NCBI GenBank assembly: GCA_023213395.1 | Contig: CM041465.1 | Coordinates: forward strand, 179,559,741-179,623,740 | DNA from: Cycas panzhihuaensis | Lineage: Eukaryota > Cycadophyta | Reading direction: 5' to 3' | DNA: 64,000 nt | Part shown: positions 10,613 through 22,760 of the stretch, one piece after another | Layout of the letters: the number at the start of each line of letters is the position of its first letter | How positions within the stretch are numbered: position 1 is the stretch's first letter | Notes under the pieces: model-generated | Databases searched by the model: none | Told to the model about the DNA's origin: nothing | The model's input: only the letters and a program-made list of their open reading frames with translations | Program-made: the position numbers and the translations under genes

Positions 10613-13192
10613 CTAGCTTCTTAAGACATCCATGATGGACATCCCGACAGCCAGGGTAAGAAGCTCTTCAACTACGGAGAAAGGCTTACCCCTCCCTGTG
10701 GGTTGGGTAAGGGCTCTCCTAAAGTCAAAGCGACCGGAGCGGACGAGAATGTTCTTAGGAAGCGAAGGAATCTCTAGAGGAATGGCTTCTAGAGGAGGAT
10801 CAAGGTGTGATGTAGATGTAGAGGCGTCAATTGCCTCTTTCATGACTTAAGACCGAGTTAAGGCATAAAGGGAAGTGGTATCAAGCATCTGAATCACCTT
10901 CTTTCCCTTGTTACAGGATCACGAAGGTGAAGGAGCATAGCAGTCAGGGGAATGCGAAGAGGATAAAAAACCTCGCGCACCCTTCCCTCTACCGTGCGAA
11001 GGGCGAGAATTAGGGGATCTACACTGGTTCCGGTTATGTCTTTGTTGAGCATTGCGATCACGCTCCCCATGTTTGGGAAACAAATCCTTATGGATGGGTT
11101 GATCGAGATTGGGCCTTGATGCCCGTCTGGGAGATAAATCATGTGGTGGGGCATCATGAGGGTATTGTGCCCGACAATATGAGTCATCATGAAAGCATTC
11201 CCCATGGACGGAGCACCACCTCTTCTCAAGGGGAGGATCGGCTTTCCTCGCTTAAGAAGGTTGGGTACTACCCCCTTTGGGGGGAACGACATGAGAGGCT
11301 TACTGAATTAGTTTATTAGAGGTTGGTGATGAAGGGGTTTGGAGTTTAAGCTCCTTCATCATGCACTCGAATGAGCGTATGGCAGAGGTAAGGGGGTCTA
11401 GAGTCTTCTTAGTAGAATGAGAAGTAGACCTGGTGGGTTGTGAAGGTTTAGTTTCCTTAGCTGGAGGAGGTGCCTCACGACATTGTGAGGGCTTAAGAAG
11501 TTTCTTGAGTCCGGCTTGGGTCTCAATAGCCTCTAACGCTAAGCATTTCACGATCATGGAGTCGCACGTGGTTGCCCCCATTTTAAGGACTTCCACATGC
11601 ACTTTGGGACGAAGTGCATTAACGAAAAGATCTCTCTTCAACTCCTCGGGCAACGTGGCCTTAATGGAGTGAAGGAGATTATGGAATCGTCTCACAAAGT
11701 CACGATTCATTTCATCATGACCTTGTTTGAGCAAAAGGAAAGCTTTCATTCTGCTCTTGAATGGACAAGCTACATCAAGGTAATTGATGAACTCATCCAC
11801 CAATTGTTAGAATGAAAAGATGGAGTGGGCAGGGAGACGGCAGAACTATTTAAGGGCGTTGCCCTGCAAGGATTGTGGAAATAGTTTTATTAGGATATGG
11901 TCGTAAGCCCAGTAATCTATACACGCCATAGAAAAACTATGCATGTGTTCAGCTAGATCTTGTGATGAAGTTCCATCGAATTTGGGAACTTCAGGAGGGT
12001 GAGGCGGCAGATTAGTTCTTAACGCCTCAATGGATAGCGGCATCGACCTATAATCCACGAAGGGACGTGCTCTTACATAGACCATAGGATCGACAAATGA
12101 CAATAAGAAAGGAATGGATGGGGGTGGTAAGCCCATCCCTCCTTGGGAAAATGCCTCTTATTAGAAGGGGGCTTGAGGATAAACGCCTGGGAAGGGAGGT
12201 ATGTTCCCTTGCGAAGGCATAGCGAAAGAAGTCATACTAGATGACGGAAATGAAGGGTGCGGGACTGAATTCTACCCATATGGGCTACCTGTAGGTGGTG
12301 CAACCCCATATGGGTGTAACGGGTCCACCCCATAAATTGGAAGATGGTTTCCCTTGCCCTGCCCCCAAGGTTGAGATGCATAACCCGGGGGTAAGTAAAG
12401 GGAAGGACCACTAGATGGGCTTTGAACATATGTGGGAGTGGGTCCTACATAGCTAGTGGCAGTAGCACTAGTAGGACCTCTAGGCCTACTAGGGAACGCA
12501 TGTGCCACATTTGAGGGTGCCACATTTGCTTGACTTAGGAACGGCATGCTAACCCCCAGTTGGGGAAAGGACACATCACGAACAGGCCCTGAAGAATTAA
12601 GACCATGGCTAGGAATGAAGGGTGTAATACTTGCCCCCGAAGTAGACGTAGATACAGCAAGGGACAAGTGTGCATGGATGGAAGGATTGCTTGTCATAGT
12701 AGGAGCAGGTATGGTTGAAGAAGGCACCCTACCGCGCAAAGCTTCTTCAAACCACCTGAGATGTGGTTGAAGGTGAGTTACTCGAAAGTGCTTGTTGATA
12801 GCTTCAATCACATTAGTAGGAGAGGTATCGTCGTAACCATACGAGGTTGATGGGACCTCAAACGATGGAGACCCCTCAAGGCGCTCCTCATAAGGATCAC
12901 TAATCGGATGGTGACTCTCATGAAGAGGCGATTCTTCTATTGTATGAGTAGAAGGATGAATGTTAGAAGGATGAGGCTGGTCACCCAGGTAATAAATGGG
13001 ATCATCACACTCATGGGTGGATCCCAGAACGAACGCGGGAAACTCTTGAGCTCCCGAGACCAAGGTATGGTAGGCCCAATCAGAATGGTAGCTTTCCATT
13101 ATCGAACCAGAATCTGATGACGAAAGGGAATGATACGATTGGTCCTCTAACAACGGCGGTAGACCTCATAAGTGACGCGAGAAACGTCGCAT
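10613..13192 (-). pseudogene. E2 gag
   Basis: The start ATG is at 13192 (MRRFSR), with an in-frame TGA at codon 9. The N-terminal Ser/Pro/Gly-rich part is at 12272-13153. The capsid (retrotransposon gag) domain spans 11300-12136, recognised by FDGTSSQDLAEH, YLDVACPFKSRM and EMNRDFVRRFHNLLHS. A Cys/His knuckle of the form C-x2-H-x5-H-x3/4-C precedes 11130. A basic/linker region with FDFRRALTQPT follows at 10613-10843. The product would form the virus-like particle and bind RNA. Several frameshifts make it non-functional. This is the most complete capsid domain of the E elements here. Confidence 0.8.
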
Positions 13193-13341
13193 GTAACACC
13201 TTAACAAATGTTGTTAGAAGAGAGCAAAAGGTATGAAATAGACATGTTGGGGGCTGCCTAACTGAAAAGTAAGTAAAAAGATCGCCTAAAGGCAAGAACA
13301 CCAACAAGAAGAGAAGCGAAACTAGTTCCCTTACTGGCAGT

Positions 13342-13359
13342 TCCCTAGTATGGTTGCCA
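13342..13359 (-). other. E2 primer-binding site
   Basis: The minus strand reads TGGCAACCATACTAGGGA, one base inside the right LTR. It differs from the E1/E3 site at two positions, both consistent with C-to-T type changes. Confidence 0.7.
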
Positions 13360-15451
13360 GTGAAATGCTTCCCGCGGGGTGGATTCCTACGTCTAGTAGG
13401 GTGTAACTATACAGAACTAAGTCAGGTTATGAATCAGATAGATCAGCAAGGAATCACCTCACAGGGCATCCATATGCCGGAGCGCGAATTCGGGACTTGC
13501 AAAGGTGCCTAGTTACTTCTAGGTGATCACGGGAAAGGGACGCAAGGCAAGGCCTTGGGTCGTCCCAAAAGGCGAGGCCCTCCTACCCCTTGGATGGCCA
13601 GGAAGAGGAGGAAGGGACCTAAGAAGTTGTGTCTTCTCAAAGGAGAGAGAAGGCAACATGTGAGTGTGGTGCGTGTAGTATGAGGTCTACATACAGGCTA
13701 GTCAAAGGAGTAAGAAATAAGCAGCTCGCGTCCAAGGGAGACTATCTATGTGTAACAAAACAACTATAAAGAAAACAAATACGCAAATGCACAAATTTAT
13801 TCTTTCCTTTTCTTTTATTTCCTATGTGTTTCTCAAGATGCACACATATGCATGGGAAACAATGATATAGGAAAAAGGGGAAAAAAAGGGAAACAAGAAG
13901 AGTACCTGGATCTGGTGCTCGAAATGAAGCTTTGTGAATCCTATCACTTTACGCGCCTTCTCGCTCTACTTGTCGCATGGGTGAGTCCAACCGGCGATGG
14001 TTGCCATAGGTAGCCGAAGGGGGTTAACTTACCTCCCCAATGCATGCAAAAAGTAAAGCAAAGTCCAGCAATAATAAAGGGAAATGAAGAACAACCAACA
14101 AGAAACTAACCTGTGATCCAGCTCGTCTCGCATGAAACTCCACGATCACAAAATCTGCCAGTCAAACACACAAGTTTCTCCCTCTTGGAAGAGGGGCCAC
14201 AAAGTATATCTAATATATATGCCTAAATATAGAAGAGGTAAAATCAAACTGAATCAAGGTATATGCATATTATTTCAATGAAAGCAACTCCAACAGGATT
14301 CCAACAAACAACCACATCAACCAGTACCCAAAATGAAGGAGTTAGCCTCGAAATGGCTAGCTCGCCCATAGAAAATCCCCACGTGGCCTTGAGAAAGGAG
14401 AAATGGACTACAATGGTGACATAGGACAGCAAATAAAAGAAGGGAGAAACTAGCAGGATAACGTGCAAGCACACCCAAAGGACGAGATGCTATGAGCAGC
14501 AGATCATCCAACTGGGATAGGTTACAGGTTGTGGAACAATCAAGGAATGGTTTTGGGGCTTATGAGGTGCCCAAAACTAGCAAATGAAGGGCTGGAACTA
14601 GCATGGCAAGGGGCTACCAACGCTAGTTCAGATTTGGAGAGTAGGTTCCCAAGTCCTTGGCCCAACTCTAAGGGAGGCAATAGGTGCAAGGGGAAAGAAA
14701 AGAAGGGTTTAGACCCTTAGGGAGAAGGTCTACAAGGGGGACTGGCCCCACCTTTCTCCCTCCACTTTCCTTTATGTTACTCCCTCTAAACAGCCACCTT
14801 AAAATAGGCATGCAGGACAGTAAAGGGAAACACTACAACATACAACACAAAGATCCAATGCTAAGTAGGCACAAAGTCACAAAAATGATAACTATGCTAT
14901 CTATTCATTCATAAAAATATAAAGAAAGAGCATAAATCTTAGGACAAATATGGAGAGTACCTTATGGTAGGGAGTAAGAATGTATCTCTACTGGAAAATA
15001 GCAGAAAAAGACCTACACTTGATAGGGTTTGATGGTTGGTTTTAGAAGAGAGGCTACTGTGAGAAAAACCACTATGATTTGGGACCTTTGAAGCTTTCTT
15101 CTTAGAGAATCCTGTGAGTACCCTTCTTTTCACCATTTGAACTCGCAGGAAGCCACTGAACTCTGGTCTTGAGCGATGTCTGATATGCAGCAGTAGCCTC
15201 TGTGGGAAGAATAGCAGCTGAGGAATGTCTGTTTACAGTAGGTGGAGAAGAGTTGGTAGGAGTTACATTCCAAAAAATAAATGAAGAAGAGGAGGAAATG
15301 AGTAACCTTTTAGTTTTTATCCCCCACTGACCCTAAGTGAATGTTGAGGGTTATAGGGAAACTCAAACATGCAGGTGCCATGTGGCAGTTCTTCAAAAAG
15401 AGCGGGAACTGCCACGTGTTTTAAAAAACTTTTTTGAATAGTCGTACTGCA

Positions 15452-15499
15452 GTAAACTTTGCAGTATTATAGCAAATATCACGGTACCGCTAAGTTTAC
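15452..15499. repeat. Hairpin in E2 LTR
   Basis: Arms GTAAACTT (15452-15459) and AAGTTTAC (15492-15499) pair perfectly around a CGGTACCG palindrome. It sits at the same relative place as hairpins in the E3 and E4 LTRs. The following bases (AAGGCAAAAATCAAG) resemble those after the hairpin in the E3 antisense gene intron. Confidence 0.65.
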
Positions 15500-15680
15500 A
15501 ACGATATGGGCATGAAGGCAAAAATCAAGCTAGAAATAGAGTCTGGAGTAAAACAAGGAGTAAGTTAGGGCTAAACAAGCTAGGAATTGGTGCCCAGGTG
15601 ACTGACAAGTGGTCAGGAAAGAGAGATGGGTCTCAACCGGGGATCCAATCGTACTCGGAAAGTAACCCTAAGCATAGGCA

Positions 15681-16000
15681 GGATGCTGTCAAAGGCAAAA
15701 TGTGACTAACTAAGGCATCCCGAGGGGCTGTGGAGATGATGTGGGTGGCTATGTGCCATATGGGGTGTAGCACTCGCTGAAGAATACCCCCACTGTGGGT
15801 CGTCATAGGCTGAGTGGCACGTGGCAAATACATACAAGCAGGATGCCATCAAAGGCGAAATGTGACTGACTAAGGCATCCCGAGGGGCCGTGGAGATTAT
15901 GTGGGTGGCTATGTGCCATATGGGGTGTAGCACTCGCTAAAGAATGCCCCCACTGTAGGTCGTCATAGGCTGAGTGGCACACGGCAGGCACATGCAGTGT
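15681..16000. repeat. 160-bp tandem duplication in E2 LTR
   Basis: Two copies of a unit starting GGATGC, at 15681 and 15841, with an exact 160-bp period and few mismatches. The E1 LTR and the E3/E4 LTRs have one copy of the corresponding CGTCATAGGCTGA block. Confidence 0.9.
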
Positions 16001-16167
16001 GAACAAGCAAGAAGGCAATGCAATCATGCAAATGGCAGGCAAGCATGCGTCAGGCAATCTATGCTAAGCGACCTCGGTTAAACAAGAGTGAAGAGAGGAG
16101 CAAGAATGTATACCTGAGCTTACCTGAGTCGACACGTATTGAGTCCATTCCTGGTAGCCGGGAAACA

Positions 16168-18160
16168 AACACTTTAGCGTTTTTAAACATTTTAACATAA
16201 AAGTACTTGCTGTCATTTCTATTATAATTTTTATGCTTTACATTATAATTCAGATCCGTTAGTTTCATTGGGAAGCTAACTCACTCTTCATCGAACTGAC
16301 ACTATTATTTATAAGTTTTAAAGTGTTTTTACAGATTTTCAAAGCCATCAAATTTGAGATACATAACAACCTTTACTTTGCCAATATTGCATAATTTTAT
16401 ATATTATTTATCAAGTTCTTTAACTAGAAAGTATATCAAGTAGCTCTCTAAACTATATTTGATCATTTTACACAGTTCTATAAGATTTTTACTAGCGTTT
16501 CATAATATTTTGAGCCCCAGGCTCCCGTTAAGCCTAAAAAAGATGATTGCATCCTATGTTCATTAAAATATTAACTTGTAGAAACCTGTTCTTAAAACGA
16601 TCAATTTCACTGACTAGATACTTCATTGATCTTCAAACTGGTATAATTTCACTTTATTTTGATATTATTTAGTATAACTTTAAAATTGCTCAACTTGAGC
16701 ATTCAGTATATCCTAACAAACTTATCTTCTAAACTTTCTTTTAAGGAGTTCTTCATTTTATTTCTTATTGATCACTTATTCTATATATTTAAGGCTTTCA
16801 TTTGACCTTCATATAAGCTTCTTTTAAGTTGATTTGTAGTAGAAAATGATCTAAATCAAGTGACCATCCAAGTGGACCTACAACTTAAATGAGTACAATT
16901 TATTTTTTTAAGTTTCTTCTTCATTTTTCTAAAGGAAAAATATACATATATATTTTAGTTTTACAGTATTATATATCTTCTTCAAGGTAAAGGATTTCAT
17001 GCATTGAAAAAATAAGTCATTTTCTTGCATTGAAAGTTTGTATTTATTTATTTAAAAAAACACAAGGTTAAGAATTTTTTATTTTTCATCATCAAAGTTT
17101 CAATTCTGATTTGCATAATTAAAAAGATCTTAGTTATATTTAAAATTTGCTCATATATTCATTATATTTCAAAGTTTATCTGAAATTATATCGTATAAGT
17201 TTATCATTTATTTGAAAGGCATACACTTATTAAAAGCATTTTTTTACTCATCATTGTTGAAAAAGTTCATTTACTTCTTGCACTTATAAAAGTTACATCT
17301 AGTTGATTTACTTTTCAAAGGAATCTTTCATTTTTTTAAAGGGCATTGCATTTTTTCTTTTGAAAAAGTATTTACTTTCTTATCTCTTTCAAAGAGCTTA
17401 TTATCTATTTCATCTTGCTTAGAGGTTATTATTTTTTTATTCAAGTTTCTTTTTTATTGCATAAAAGGAATCTTTTTCAAACCCAAAGCAAGACCACACT
17501 AATAATTAATTTAATTTTTACATTAAATAAGATAATCCTAAATTGAACCACCTTATTTTTCTAGCCTTATAAGGGGAATAGTTAGGACCCCTAAAGTTAC
17601 CACCCCGCATACTCTAATCAGCCTACTCATATTGGATGAGGACAGCCATTAGCTATCAGGTGTATTCAGTGGTAAACTAAGGTGCAAAACCTATTCCTTT
17701 TATGGTGTTTAGAGACCAAGGTTAGACCTGGAGAGGGTGAGTACCTTGGTTCGAAAACCTTCACCACTAGATCTATCGTTGTGCATAAGTTTAGCGTATG
17801 TGCACCAATAACTCAAGGGGGTGTAAAAACCTTCTTAACAGCTTGCATACTGAGGTATATAAAGCACAGCACTCATGTGCCAGTATATTGGGTCCCTATT
17901 TTTCTATCTGTGAGAAGGCGCTACTAAAGAGGATAGCAACTGAAGGTTGTCCTAGAAGAAGATTAAACTTAGGGCCTAGTAGCCTTAATAGGTCCTAGTT
18001 CACTTATTCAAAACTTTGGGAAAAACTTTGGCTTATATTTAAAAGTGAATTTTATATTTAAACATTTTTTTTAAATTTAAATTCAAATATTTTTTTGATA
18101 TTCACATTCAACTTTTAAAATTTTATTTATCACATTTGATTAATACAACTTTAATTTAAA
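16168..18160. other. AT-rich stretch without recognisable gene
   Basis: Strongly AT-rich with poly-T/poly-A tracts. 17545-18010 is a less AT-rich island containing a TATATAAAG box near 17852 and ORFs with no recognisable product. By position it could be the lost or diverged 5' end of copia C1, but it shows no match to the putative C1 3' LTR. Confidence 0.4.
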
Positions 18161-18162
18161 AT

Positions 18163-19310
18163 GACGTCTAGCTTTGGAAATATGATTATCCCAAATTTGA
18201 TGGAAACAATTTCCTAAACTAGAGTAGGAGAATGAGACCCATCATCATAGCTAATGACATGTGGGACATGTTGAGAATTGGCTACAATGAATTAGGACTA
18301 AATCCATCCAATGTAGAAAAACATACCTACAAAGAAAATATCAAAAAAGATAACAAAGTCTTAGTCCTTATTTTTTGCGTATTAGAAGATCATGTATTCC
18401 CAAGAGTTAGTGAACCAGTTAAGTCCAAAGAAGCTTTGGACACTTTACAATTAATATATGAAGGAGCAGTCTCCTCTAAATTACAAAACTTAAGAAGTAA
18501 GTTTAAAAATTTATATATGATGCCTCATGAATTAGTAATGAAATTTATTACCAAAATCTAAGATATTGTAAACTAAATGAAGTCACTTGGGGATACCCCA
18601 ACTAAATAAGGGGTAGTTGAAAGGATCCATAGATATGTAGGAGTTGTAAGACGTTTTGAAATGGTAGCTACTATTATTAATGTATTAAAAGATCTAAGTA
18701 CCCTCAAAGTGGAACAACTTAATGCCATGCTCATGTCTATAGGAGAGCAAGAAAATACAAATGAGTCTTTAGAACATATCTTTTCTATAAAGACTTACAT
18801 GCAATCTAACTCCCAAGCAGGAACCTTAAGACAAAAGGAATCTCTTCTAAGGAGAAAAAATAGAAATCCTAGAAAGGAAACTAGCCAAGACCCTCCACGA
18901 TATCAAGCCCCTTATCAAAAGAGCCAAGGAGAACCCCAACAACATGAAGTTCCTCTAAGAAATTCTAATCAAATGAGACAAGTTGAAAATCATTCTTATT
19001 GTCCACATTGCCAAGGAAATTCTCAATCTTCAAGGACAAATTAGGAATATCATGACAATAGACTAAGGGACAACCCTCCTCAATCCTATGAGGAAAGGGG
19101 GAGATCTTTCAATATTGATCATTCTTAACCAAGAAGTCGAAGCCTAAGTTATGGGAGAAGAGATCCATTGTATTGTACTTATTGCCATAGAAATGGTCAC
19201 ACTGAAGATAAATATTTTTTAAAACATGGACCGCCCCCTAGAGGACATGCTTCAAATTCATCATAATCAAAGGTTAATAACATGTTATTTCTATCTAGTT
19301 TTTTTGCTAA
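18163..19310 (+). pseudogene. C1 gag
   Basis: From near 18163 the frame encodes a copia gag: YPKFDGNNFLN, then a conserved segment with MWDMLRIGYNELG and SKEALDTLQLIYEG (18232-18561), and ATIINVLKDLSTLKVEQLNAM (18661-18750). A basic region follows, with two knuckle-like motifs: CPHCQGN near 19000 and CTYCHRNGHTEDKYF near 19175-19215, the last Cys lost. Internal stops occur at about 18215, 18559 and 19042. Confidence 0.75.
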
Positions 19311-19319
19311 GGAAGAAGG

Positions 19320-20560
19320 GGATGATAGCTGGTATATCGATTCAGGTTGCTCAACCCACATGACCCACAAAGAACATTCATTTTAAACCTTGGATAAAAA
19401 CAGAAAAAGATCAATCATATTTAGAGACAATACTTCCTATGAATCAGCTGGTAAAGGTAGCATAGCCTTGTTAACTAATATTGGTAAATATAGATACTTG
19501 GATGATGTATTATATGTCCATGCCCTAAGAAAAACCTTGCTATCAGTAGGATAGATGATGGGACAAGATTATAAGGTGATTTTTGACAATGATGAATGTA
19601 TCATCAAAGATAAGAGAAAGTATACAGTTATTGTTGCCAAAGGTATAATGACTAAAGATCATTTATTTAAGATTATCCTCACTCCTTCAGATACCTATGC
19701 CCTTAGAACTTCAATTACAATGGATAATGATTTGTGGCATAGATGGTTTGGTCACCTTAACTACAATAGCTTCACTATTATAAAAATGTTGGATATGGTT
19801 AATGGTTTACCACCCATTAATACCAATAAAAAGCTATGTGAGGGATGCCTTCTTAGTAAATAACATAGAGAAAGCTTTCCAGATTTTAGCCATCAAGCAT
19901 CTGCCCCTCTTCAACTAGTATACATAGATATTTGTGGACCAATGAATACTCTCTCCTTAGCAAGTATAAAGTATTTTCTCACATTTATTGATGACTTCAC
20001 AAGAAAGACATAGGTTTTCCTTCTAAGATATAAATCACATACTTTCGACCACTTTGTTGACTTTAAAACCTTTGTTGAGCAATAAAGTGGATATCATATA
20101 CTTTCTCTAAGATTAAATAATAGGGGAGAGTTTATATTTAATGCTTTCAAGGATTATTGTATCCACCATAGGATCGGGAGACAATTTACTAACCCCTACA
20201 CCCCATAACAAAATGGTGTAGTGGAAAGAAAAAATTGAACTATCACTGAAATGGTACAATATATGCTTAAGGATAAAAACTTGGGCCATGAATTTTAGGC
20301 CAAAGCAATTCATACAACCATCTACCTACTCAAGAGATGTTCCACCAAAATGCTTAAGTGGAAAACTCTAGAAGAAGCATGGATCAATTATAAACCAAGT
20401 ATACATCATCTCAGGGTATTTGGATGTCTAACATATACCCATATTCCTGATCAAAGAATAACCAAGTTGGATGACCATAGTGTCAAATGTATTTTTATTA
20501 GCTATAGTGAATCTTCTAAATCCTACAAAGTCTATGATCTGAAATCATGAAAAGTTATGG
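19320..20560 (+). pseudogene. C1 protease and integrase
   Basis: Protease: WYIDSGCSTHMT at about 19330-19365 keeps the catalytic Asp. Integrase: zinc-binding H and C pairs in LWHRWFGHLNYNS and LCEGCLLSK (19735-19860), first catalytic Asp in YIDICGPM (about 19920), catalytic Glu in NGVVERKN (about 20213). The second Asp position reads NNRGEF, so the DDE triad is broken. A GKTLEEAW-like block and LRVFGCLTYTHIPD (20350-20550) complete the copia integrase C-terminus. Confidence 0.78.
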
Positions 20561-20899
20561 TGAGTAGAGACATTAAATTTTAGAAAGACACCTACTACCA
20601 AGATAATCAAGAAAAGAAGAAGGAGATTGCCATTAAATTTGACACATCAAGTAACTCTAAATACGTGCCTCCTCTGTGGAGAAATATCCAAGAACCTACT
20701 AGGGAGGGAACGTCATCTCAACCTCAGCCACAACATCTACCAAAATGGGTTCATTGCAACCATGACTTGGGGAAATATATTAGATAACAATAGAAGATCC
20801 ACATACTCACGTAGGATTAACTTTACCCTAATGAGCAAGGTACTCGAAATTCATGAGCCTCAAAATTTTAATGAGGCTAATCAACATGAATATTGATAG

Positions 20900-21650
20900 A
20901 AAGTTATGAAAGAGGAATATAAGTTCATTATTAAGAATGATACTTAGGAACTCATAGACTTACCACTAAAGAAGAAAGTTATTGGCACCAAATGGGTCTA
21001 TAAGATTAAGTTCCACTCAGATGGCTACATTGATAAATACAAAGCTAGATTGGTCACAAAAGGATATGCCCAAAGATAAGGCATAGACTATACATAAATA
21101 TTTATCCCTATTGCTAGGATGGAATCTGTTCGCATGATGATGAGTTTAGCCACCCAAATGGGTTGGAAACTTTATCAAATGGTTGTAAAAAGTTCTTTAT
21201 TAAATGGTTATATCAAAGAAGACATCTATATCACTCAACCCCTCAGTTTTGAAGTCATGGGGGAAGAAAACAAAGTGTACAAGTTAAAGAAAACACTATA
21301 TGGTCTAAAACAAGCACCCAAGGCTTGGTATTCCCACATAGACAAGTATTTTAGAGATCAAGGATTTGAAAGATCTCAAACAAATCCAAATTTATATGCT
21401 CAAATCAATGGAAGTTTAATCTTGATTGTAGGTCTCTATATGGATGATTTAATTTACACTTAAAATAACTCTCATATTTTACATCAGTTTAAACATGTTA
21501 TGTCTAAGGAATTCAAGATGATAAGACTTAAGCCTCATGCATTACTTCTTAGGATTGGAAGTCTAGAAGGACAAATAAGGAATCTTCATCTCTTAACATA
21601 AATATATATTGGATCTACTATAAATATTCAGAATAGCAAATTACAAACCA
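20900..21650 (+). pseudogene. C1 reverse transcriptase
   Basis: Conserved copia RT blocks in order: GTKWVYKIKFHSDG (about 20985), YKARLVTKGYAQ (about 21040), the active-site region YMDDL (about 21437-21451), and YGLKQAPKAWYSHID (about 21300). The open part is 21119-21463. Stops flank it on both sides. Confidence 0.8.
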
Positions 21651-21929
21651 TTGACAATAGCAGTAGAAATTGGAATCAAACTTTCTAATATAGATGACTC
21701 GAGTTCGATTGATCCCACTCTCTATAGATAGCTCATTGGCAGCCTAATATATTTGACATCTACTCGACCTAATATAACATATTCAGTCAGTGTTGTGTCC
21801 AAGTTCATATAGGATCTAAAGACATCTCATTAGTAAGCTGCCAAAAGAATCCTTTAATACCTTAAAGGGACTCTAGATTTTGGGTTATATTACAAAGCCA
21901 CATCCAAATTTCAGTTAATTAGTTACATA

Positions 21930-22390
21930 GATTCAAATTGGGCAGGTGATGTAGATGATTGAAAGTCTACTATAAGTTATGTATTCAGTATGGGATCAAC
22001 AGTGGTAGCTTGAAGTATAAAGAAGTAAAATACTATTTCCTTATCCAAAGTCAAGGCAGAGTATAAAGCTACAGTTTTAAGAGCTTGTAAATCAATATGG
22101 CTAAGAAGACTTTTATAGGATTTTCAGATTAAACTACAAGGTCCCACTAGAATTTGGTGTGACAATCAAAGAACTATCCAAATGGCCAAAAATCTAGTAT
22201 TCCATGGCAGAACAAAACATATTGAGACTCAATACCACTTCATTCAGGAACTTGTACTAGAAGATGAGATAGAGTTGACTTATTGCAACACTGAAGATCA
22301 GACAGTAGATATTTTTATAAAGGCTTTAGGAAAGATCAAATTCGAGAAGTTTAGAGAAAATTTAGGAGTCGTACACATTAGGCTTATGCA
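21930..22390 (+). pseudogene. C1 RNase H
   Basis: Begins with DSNWAGD (about 21935), followed by a Ser-Lys-x-Lys-Ala-Glu-Tyr block (about 22045) and IWCDNQRTIQMAKN...HGRTKHIE (22150-22230), the diagnostic copia RNase H end. The last frame, 22182-22472, runs into the LTR. Confidence 0.8.
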
Positions 22391-22396
22391 GGAGAA

Positions 22397-22760
22397 TGTT
22401 GGGACTAACCCCAATGCTATTAAAAGACATCTGTGCCTAGGGCCCCTCAAAGCCACCTTTGAGGTCTCCTAGGGTACCTTGAGCCTCTCAAAGCCACCTT
22501 TGAGGTCCCCTAGGGTACCTTGAGCCTTCTAATAGCCACTAGAAGCTAATACCACTTTATTAAGGTATGTGTTGTCATTTATTATTTTTATTTTTTAATA
22601 TATTTTAAATTATATGTCATCTAACATGCAGGTAGGGTGATGGTGCTTATCGCCTCCACAAAAACTCTATTTAAAGGGTGGAAATACGTCGCTAGTATTT
22701 TTTAACATCGTCTACATTCAGAATTCATTTATTTTCTCAAAATGCATTCAATCTAATGTC
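22397..22760 (+). repeat. Probable C1 3' LTR
   Basis: TGTTGGGAC directly follows GGAGAA just after the RNase H frame, the usual place and start of a copia 3' LTR. The right end is not certain and no partner was found, so the limits are an inference. Confidence 0.45.
22444..22525. repeat. Two tandem 40-bp units, each an 8-bp hairpin
   Basis: The unit CTCAAAGCCACCTTTGAGG occurs twice with GTCTCC/GTCCCC-TAGGGTACCTTGAGC between. Each can fold into a perfect CTCAAAG/CTTTGAG stem with a four-base loop. It lies in the probable LTR of C1. Confidence 0.85.

Larger units (their letters stand above)
9009..16167 (-). mobile_element. E2: Tat-lineage LTR retrotransposon, broken by E1
   Basis: The right LTR (13361-16167) is followed leftward by a PBS (13342-13359), gag, protease, linker and the first part of RT, which stops at 9008/9009 where E1 begins. 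The remainder should lie left of E1, outside the window. Gene order and motifs match E3. The right flank AACAC (16168-16172) is the expected target duplication but its partner is not visible. Coding frames carry scattered stops and frameshifts. Confidence 0.85.
13361..16167 (-). repeat. E2 5' LTR, 2807 bp
   Basis: Starts TGAAATGC next to the PBS and ends GGGAAACA at 16167. The two ends are clearly homologous to the E1 LTR, but much of the middle is diverged, so E1 and E2 are different subfamilies. It includes a 160-bp tandem duplication and a hairpin. Only minor ORFs occur. Confidence 0.85.
18163..22760 (+). mobile_element. C1: decayed Ty1/copia element
   Basis: Plus-strand order gag, protease, integrase, RT, RNase H is the copia order. 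All domains are collinear and recognisable, but the single long frame is broken by more than twenty stops. Many sit where the family has Trp (TGG to TAG), Gln (CAA/CAG to TAA/TAG) or Arg (CGA to TGA). A probable 3' LTR starts at 22397. No matching 5' LTR or iMet primer site was found upstream, so the 5' end is lost or too diverged. Confidence 0.8.

Noticed and set aside
16168-18160. Possible 5' LTR of copia C1
   Set aside because: No sequence matching the TGTTGGGAC end at 22397 and no iMet primer site were found, so it is not called.
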